From Oscillospiraceae bacterium (GTDB taxonomy: Bacteria > Bacillota > Clostridia > Oscillospirales > Oscillospiraceae): a stretch of DNA of 8,967 nucleotides. This document shows positions 5,406 through 8,967 of the stretch, piece by piece (the first letter of the stretch is position 1; the number at the start of each line of letters is the position of its first letter). The position numbers and the translations under genes are program-made. The stretch spans positions 1 to 8,967 of the forward strand of contig CACXHI010000044.1 in assembly GCA_902767395.1 (NCBI GenBank), read 5' to 3'. The notes under the pieces are model-generated. The model worked only from the letters and a program-made list of their open reading frames with translations, made no database searches and was not told the DNA's origin.

Positions 5406-7262
5406 TCAGCCGAGGAGCTGCAGCCCCAAATGCAGGGCCATGCAGAGTAAAACGCCGACGGCCGTCGGATACAGCACCGAAAGAAGCGTCCATTTCCAGC
5501 GCCTTGTCTCATGCCAGACCGTCAGAACCGTCGTGGAGCAGGGCCAGTGGAAGAGCGTGAAAACCGCTGCGCACAGCGCCATCTGGGGGCCGACCCCAAG
5601 CGCGCGCAGCGTTGCCACCGTCTCCCCTCCATCGGTAATGACGGTACCGGCGGTTCCGATCAGAACCGTCAGCGGCAGCAGCAGCTCATTGGCAGGGAAG
5701 CTCAGCAAGAAGGCCAAAAGCAGCACCCCGGAAAGGCCCATCAGGACAGCCGCGGGATCCAGCCACCGGGCAAGCAGCGGAAGCAGCGCCTCCGATCCCA
5801 CCCGCACGTGGGCGAGCGTCCAGATCAGGATTCCCGCAGGGGCCGCAACCGTCACCGCGCGCCCGAGAACACGCAGCGTACGATCCAGAACGGAACGCAC
5901 CAGAAGCTGCGCAAGTCTGGGTCGCCGGAAGGGCGGCAGCTCCAGAATAAAGGAGCCGGTGCCGCCGCGCAGGATCGTCCGGCGCAGGAGGGCCGTGCTT
6001 CCCAGCGTCACGGCGGCAGACAGGACGAGAAATCCCGTCAGCACCGCCGCCGCAGTCAGCGGGTGGAACTGTCCGTTTCGTTCCAATAGAACCCCGGCAA
6101 GCAGGATCAGGGTCGGAAACCGTCCGTTGCAGGGTACCAGAGCGTTGGTCAGGATTGCCGCGAGCCGCTCGCGCTCGTCCGGGATAATCCGGCAGCCAGT
6201 CACGCCCACCGCATTGCACCCACAGCCCATACACATGCAAAGGCCCTGCCTGCCGCAGGAGCCGCAGGCCGCAAACGGACGGTCCAGCAAAAAGGCAAGC
6301 CGCGGCAGCAGACCCAGATCCTCCAGCACGGAAAACAGCGGAAAGAAAATTGCCATCGGCGGGAGCATGACCGCCACCACCTTCGCCGTTGTCCCGTAGA
6401 GGCCGTCCAGTAACAGACTGCGAAATGCCGGAGACAGGCCGGAAAGCAGGACGTCCAACCACACCTGAAGCCGGGAAAACAGACGCTCGAGCTGCGCCGA
6501 CGGCAGATTCGCCCCCCAGATGGTAATTGCAAACAGACAGAACAGCAAAAAAAGAGTGATGGGCCAAGCCGTCCACTTTCCAAGCAGGATGCGATCCCAA
6601 TTCCGACGCGGAGAGGGCTGCGCCGGGCAGACGGTGCCAGCAAGCTCCGCCGCCTCCAGCATCCGTTCTTCGGCGGTCTGCCGCTCCGCATCCCGCGCCC
6701 CTGCCCCCGTCGGCGCGTTGGCCCCCGGCATGTCGCCGCGTCTGCGCATACAGGCAACCTCGACAACGTGGCGCAGCCTCTCCACGGAAGCGGGCTGATC
6801 CGCCCGCGTTGGCACAACCGGGACGTGCAGCGCCTCGGCCAACGCCGCGCAGTTCGGGCGCAGTCCCAGCCGCTCCGCCTCGTCCATCAAATTCATACAC
6901 AGTACCAGATTGTCATGGTACTGCCGCAGCTCCAGCGCCAGAGACAGGGTGCGCTCGAGCGCCGTGGCGTCGAGAATCACCACCAGGCAATCCGGCGCTT
7001 CACGCTCCAAATAGTCCACCGCAACCCGTTCCTCCGGGGTTCCGCCGGACAGGGCATAGACGCCCGGCAGATCCACGACCTCATAGGTCGCACACTCGCG
7101 CTTCCACTGTCCACGGGCTGGCTCCACGGTTTTTCCGGTCCAGTTTCCCGTGTGCTGGCGAAGACCCGTCAGCCGATTGAACACCGTGGACTTTCCCACG
7201 TTGGGATTTCCGGCCAGACAGATGGAAAAACGGTTCTCGCTTCGTTTCAGCTCTGTGCGCAT
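5406..7262 (-). CDS. feoB: Ferrous iron transporter FeoB (compact form)
   Basis: A 618-residue membrane GTPase taking Fe2+ into the cell. The ATG at 7262-7260 is preceded by GGGAGG (7275-7270) with a seven-base spacer; an in-frame TTG at 7277 lies in that site and is unlikely as a start. The N-terminal G domain shows G1 GNPNVGKST (18-26), switch I HTGNWTGKTVE (37-47), G3 DLPG (64-67) and G4 NLMD (124-127), with G5 near PTRA (151-154). A short spacer region (about 168-222) leads to the membrane part, with roughly eight or nine helices from residue 231 on. The two FeoB gate regions are present: MCMGCGCNAVG (343-353, cysteine-rich) and LVPCNGRFPTLILL (375-388). FeoB is often over 700 residues, so this is a short clostridial-type form. 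It follows feoA with a 16-base overlap and ends at the shared terminator. No FeoC-like gene is seen. Confidence 0.95.
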   Translation of the reverse strand: MRTELKRSENRFSICLAGNPNVGKSTVFNRLTGLRQHTGNWTGKTVEPARGQWKRECATYEVVDLPGVYALSGGTPEERVAVDYLEREAPDCLVVILDATALERTLSLALELRQYHDNLVLCMNLMDEAERLGLRPNCAALAEALHVPVVPTRADQPASVERLRHVVEVACMRRRGDMPGANAPTGAGARDAERQTAEERMLEAAELAGTVCPAQPSPRRNWDRILLGKWTAWPITLFLLFCLFAITIWGANLPSAQLERLFSRLQVWLDVLLSGLSPAFRSLLLDGLYGTTAKVVAVMLPPMAIFFPLFSVLEDLGLLPRLAFLLDRPFAACGSCGRQGLCMCMGCGCNAVGVTGCRIIPDERERLAAILTNALVPCNGRFPTLILLAGVLLERNGQFHPLTAAAVLTGFLVLSAAVTLGSTALLRRTILRGGTGSFILELPPFRRPRLAQLLVRSVLDRTLRVLGRAVTVAAPAGILIWTLAHVRVGSEALLPLLARWLDPAAVLMGLSGVLLLAFLLSFPANELLLPLTVLIGTAGTVITDGGETVATLRALGVGPQMALCAAVFTLFHWPCSTTVLTVWHETRRWKWTLLSVLYPTAVGVLLCMALHLGLQLLG

Positions 7263-7525
7263 TGCTTTTCCTCCCAACCCATGGGGTTCGCATCCCGTTC
7301 AGCCATTACGTCAATCCCCGCGGCATCCTCACGCCGCACGGCAACCGTCGTCCCGCGAAACCGGTACGCAGTCGGATCACCGAGCGGGCTGCGAAGCAGG
7401 CATTGCACCTCCGTTCCGGGAAACAGCCCCAAGCGGAGCAACGGCGCGGCGCGCAAAGGCGACAGACGCAGGGCACACACCCACCCCCGCTCCCCTGCGC
7501 GAAGCTCTGCCATGTTTCGGCTCAT
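7247..7525 (-). CDS. feoA: FeoA, SH3-like partner of FeoB
   Basis: A 92-residue cytoplasmic protein of the usual FeoA size. The ATG at 7525-7523 follows AAGGGGG (7540-7534) with an eight-base spacer; an upstream in-frame start at 7549 would precede the ribosome binding site and is rejected. The sequence has the FeoA pattern: MAELRAGERGWV, then RLGLFPGTEVQCLLRSPLGDP, then YRFRGTTVAVRREDA near the end of the beta-barrel. FeoA supports FeoB-dependent ferrous iron uptake, probably by binding FeoB. The last codons (7249-7247 stop) overlap the feoB start, and the feoB ribosome binding site lies inside feoA, so translation is probably coupled. The C-terminus extends slightly past the barrel with a polar tail (ERDANPMGWEEKQCAQS). 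No clear sigma-A promoter or classical Fur box was found upstream. Confidence 0.92.
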   Translation of the reverse strand: MSRNMAELRAGERGWVCALRLSPLRAAPLLRLGLFPGTEVQCLLRSPLGDPTAYRFRGTTVAVRREDAAGIDVMAERDANPMGWEEKQCAQS

Positions 7526-7576
7526 GCCGCATTCCCCCTTTCGTACCATCTTATTCCAAGGCAGCGTATCGGGTTC

Positions 7577-7603
7577 GTGCGCTTAGACCGTTTCTCAGCG
7601 CAC
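7577..7603. promoter_or_regulatory. Inverted repeat upstream of feoA, possible operator
   Basis: GTGCGCT (7577-7583) and AGCGCAC (7597-7603) form a perfect seven-base inverted repeat with a 13-base centre, about 50 bases upstream of the feoA start. It could be an operator for an iron-responsive repressor or a leader hairpin. It does not match the classical Fur box, and the assignment is speculative. Confidence 0.3.
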
Positions 7604-7611
7604 TGTGACTG

Positions 7612-7639
7612 CGTTTTTCTTCTTTTTTCGGGAAAAACG
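7612..7639. other. Inverted repeat in the feoA/peptidase divergent region
   Basis: CGTTTTTC (7612-7619) and GAAAAACG (7632-7639) form a perfect eight-base inverted repeat around a 12-base pyrimidine-rich loop, ending ten bases before the -35 of the peptidase promoter. It may be a regulator site, an AT-rich promoter-stimulating tract, or chance in T-rich sequence. Confidence 0.3.
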
Positions 7640-7649
7640 GTTTTCTGCG

Positions 7650-7678
7650 TTGCAATTCGCGTTTCAATCTGATAAAAT
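7650..7678 (+). promoter_or_regulatory. Sigma-A promoter for the clostripain-type peptidase
   Basis: TTGCAA (7650-7655), a 17-base spacer and TAAAAT (7673-7678), with TG at 7670-7671 forming an extended -10. Transcription should start near 7685, giving a leader of about 26 bases that contains the ribosome binding site. Confidence 0.8.
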
Positions 7679-7710
7679 ATGTGTAACATTTTTCAAAGGA
7701 GGATGATTTC

Positions 7711-8967
7711 ATGGATAACAATTCCAATGGCCGCGGAAAAAATATCATCGGCAAAACTGACGGAATCCATAAGAAGGGCGAAGGCCTGCACACCGGTAAG
7801 CCGGTCGGCAAGGACGTCAGCTATTCCAAGCGTCCCCAGAGCAGCGGGGCGTCGCATTCCGGCGGCTCTGGGAACCGCGCTTTGACGCGCGGCCTCAGCG
7901 GCAGCTCCATTCTCATTGTGATTGTGCTGTTCTTTCTTCTCAAGTCCTGCGGCGGCGGCAGCATTCTCGGCACCGGACTCAATCTTCTGACCGGCGGCAG
8001 CTCCGTCGGCAGTTCTCAGACAAGCAGTTCCTCCGGCTCCGGCCTGAATCTGATCAGCGGTCTCGGCGGCCTGCTGGGCGGCGGTTCCTCGTCCTCGTCG
8101 TCTTCCTCGTCTTCCTCCGGCCTCGATCTGTCCAGCCTGCTGGGCGGCTTCTCCGGCGGCAGCTCCGTCTCCACCGGCTGGGCCAGAACCGCCAACACCG
8201 GCAAGCTGGATCAAACCGTCGTCAACGGTGCAAGAGAGAAGTACACCCAGATCTACGGCAATGGCCGGGACACCTTCACGATCATGGTCTACATGTGCGG
8301 CACAGACCTCGAATCCAAGTCCGGCATGGCGTCCAACGATTTGCAGGAGATGGCAAAGGCCACGCTGGGCAGCAACGTCAACATCATTGTCTACACCGGC
8401 GGCTGCAAGCAGTGGAAGATCAACGGGATCTCCAACTCCGTCAACCAGATTTACAAGGTCGAGAACGGCAGCCTGACCTGCCTCGTCAGCGACGACGGCA
8501 AGGACTCTCTGGTAAAGCCCGCGACCCTCACGCGCTTCATCCAGTTCTGCACCAAGAACTACCCCGCCAACCGGCAGGCTCTGATCTTCTGGGATCACGG
8601 CGGCGGCTCTGTCTCCGGCTACGGCTACGACGAGAAGAACGCCTCTCTCGGCTCCATGGGACTGAGCGGCATTGACTCCGCGCTGAAGAACGCCGGAACC
8701 CGCTTTGACTTTATCGGCTTCGACGCCTGCCTGATGGCGACGCTGGAAACCGGCCTGATGCTCAACGACTACGCCGACTACATGATCGCCTCTGAGGAGA
8801 CGGAGCCGGGCATCGGCTGGTATTATACCAACTGGCTGACCAAGCTCTCCGCCGACACCTCCCTGCCCACCATTGAGCTGGGCAAGAACATCGTGGATGA
8901 CTTCGTTTCCGAATGCAACCGCCGCTGCGCGGGTCAGAAAACCACGCTCTCCGTCGTCGATCTTGCG
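7711..8967 (+). CDS. Clostripain-family (C11) cysteine peptidase, membrane-anchored, C-terminally cut
   Basis: The first 419 codons are in the window and the frame is still open at the end. A strong AAAGGAGG (7695-7702) lies eight bases before the ATG. The layout is: a basic, Gly-rich cytoplasmic N-terminus (1-64) with GRGKNIIGK and KKGEGLHTGKPVG; one hydrophobic segment (about 66-78, SSILIVIVLFFLL) that fits an uncleaved signal-anchor; a Gly/Ser-rich linker (about 81-155) with 11 consecutive serines at 126-136; then the peptidase domain. That domain starts near FTIMVYMCGTDLES (189-202), where C11 members carry a M-V-Y-M-x-G-x-D-L-E signature. The catalytic His is in FWDHGGG (H296) and the catalytic Cys in GFDACLM (C340). 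C11 peptidases usually cut after Arg or Lys and can mature autocatalytically. The substrate is unknown. Expected location: outer face of the membrane. It is divergent from feoAB. Confidence 0.93.
   Translation, partial: MDNNSNGRGKNIIGKTDGIHKKGEGLHTGKPVGKDVSYSKRPQSSGASHSGGSGNRALTRGLSGSSILIVIVLFFLLKSCGGGSILGTGLNLLTGGSSVGSSQTSSSSGSGLNLISGLGGLLGGGSSSSSSSSSSSGLDLSSLLGGFSGGSSVSTGWARTANTGKLDQTVVNGAREKYTQIYGNGRDTFTIMVYMCGTDLESKSGMASNDLQEMAKATLGSNVNIIVYTGGCKQWKINGISNSVNQIYKVENGSLTCLVSDDGKDSLVKPATLTRFIQFCTKNYPANRQALIFWDHGGGSVSGYGYDEKNASLGSMGLSGIDSALKNAGTRFDFIGFDACLMATLETGLMLNDYADYMIASEETEPGIGWYYTNWLTKLSADTSLPTIELGKNIVDDFVSECNRRCAGQKTTLSVVDLA

Noticed and set aside
4093..5493. 466-codon minus-strand frame across the second DegV gene and its terminator
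   Set aside because: It crosses a strong terminator and is antisense to a gene with clear DegV motifs and its own promoter; the translation resembles no family.
5374..6900. Long open frames overlapping feoB (5374-6399 plus; 5686-6900 minus; 5511-6089 plus)
   Set aside because: They are Arg/Gly/Pro/Ser-rich, have no recognisable motifs, and lie over the strongly supported feoB frame in GC-rich DNA.
7918..7953. Lipoprotein signal ending at Cys80 (LLKSC) of the peptidase
   Set aside because: The LKSC sequence has Lys at -2 and the preceding N-terminus is about 64 residues, unlike a lipobox signal; an uncleaved anchor fits better.
7693..8598. 301-codon minus-strand frame over the clostripain-type gene
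   Set aside because: Ala/Gly-rich low-complexity antisense of the Ser/Gly linker and peptidase domain; the plus strand has promoter, ribosome binding site and catalytic motifs.

Overview
The window looks like chromosomal DNA of an anaerobic Gram-positive bacterium of the class Clostridia, perhaps Oscillospiraceae-like and moderately GC-rich. The evidence is strong AGGAGG-type ribosome binding sites, sigma-A promoters with exact 17-base spacers (three with a TG extended -10), two DegV-family genes, a DUF1836 regulator, a compact clostridial-type FeoA/FeoB pair and a clostripain-type (C11) peptidase. The genus assignment is inference.

Layout. (i) 1-507, minus: the N-terminal 169 residues of a DegV-family fatty-acid-binding protein, cut by the window edge. 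(ii) 508-697: a divergent promoter region with one good promoter in each direction. (iii) 698-1324, plus: a DUF1836 putative transcriptional regulator. (iv) 1403-4338, plus: two genes overlapping by ATGA. The first encodes a 439-residue P-loop ATPase with intact Walker A and B motifs. The second encodes a 539-residue protein with an apparently degenerate NTPase-like N-terminal domain and eight 42-residue kinesin-light-chain-type TPRs. (v) 4489-5346, plus: a second, complete DegV gene with its own promoter and a strong terminator that probably also serves feoB from the other side. (vi) 5406-7525, minus: feoA and feoB, overlapping by 16 bases, for ferrous iron uptake. (vii) 7526-7710: a second divergent intergenic region with inverted repeats and a near-consensus promoter. 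(viii) 7711 to the end, plus: a membrane-anchored clostripain-family cysteine peptidase, cut at its C-terminus but with both catalytic residues inside the window.

The accessory-looking element is the ATPase/TPR pair. A signalling ATPase and a TPR sensor are normally fused in one STAND protein; here they are split into two translationally coupled genes. No nuclease, TIR, protease or pore-forming effector is visible nearby. The central TPRs form three 84-residue two-repeat units (252 bases each) whose base composition (about 50% GC by hand count over 3421-4140) differs from the same gene's 5' part (about 62% over 2821-3360). This suggests the sensor array was expanded or replaced as a block. 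A role in phage defence or another biological conflict is plausible but not shown by the sequence.
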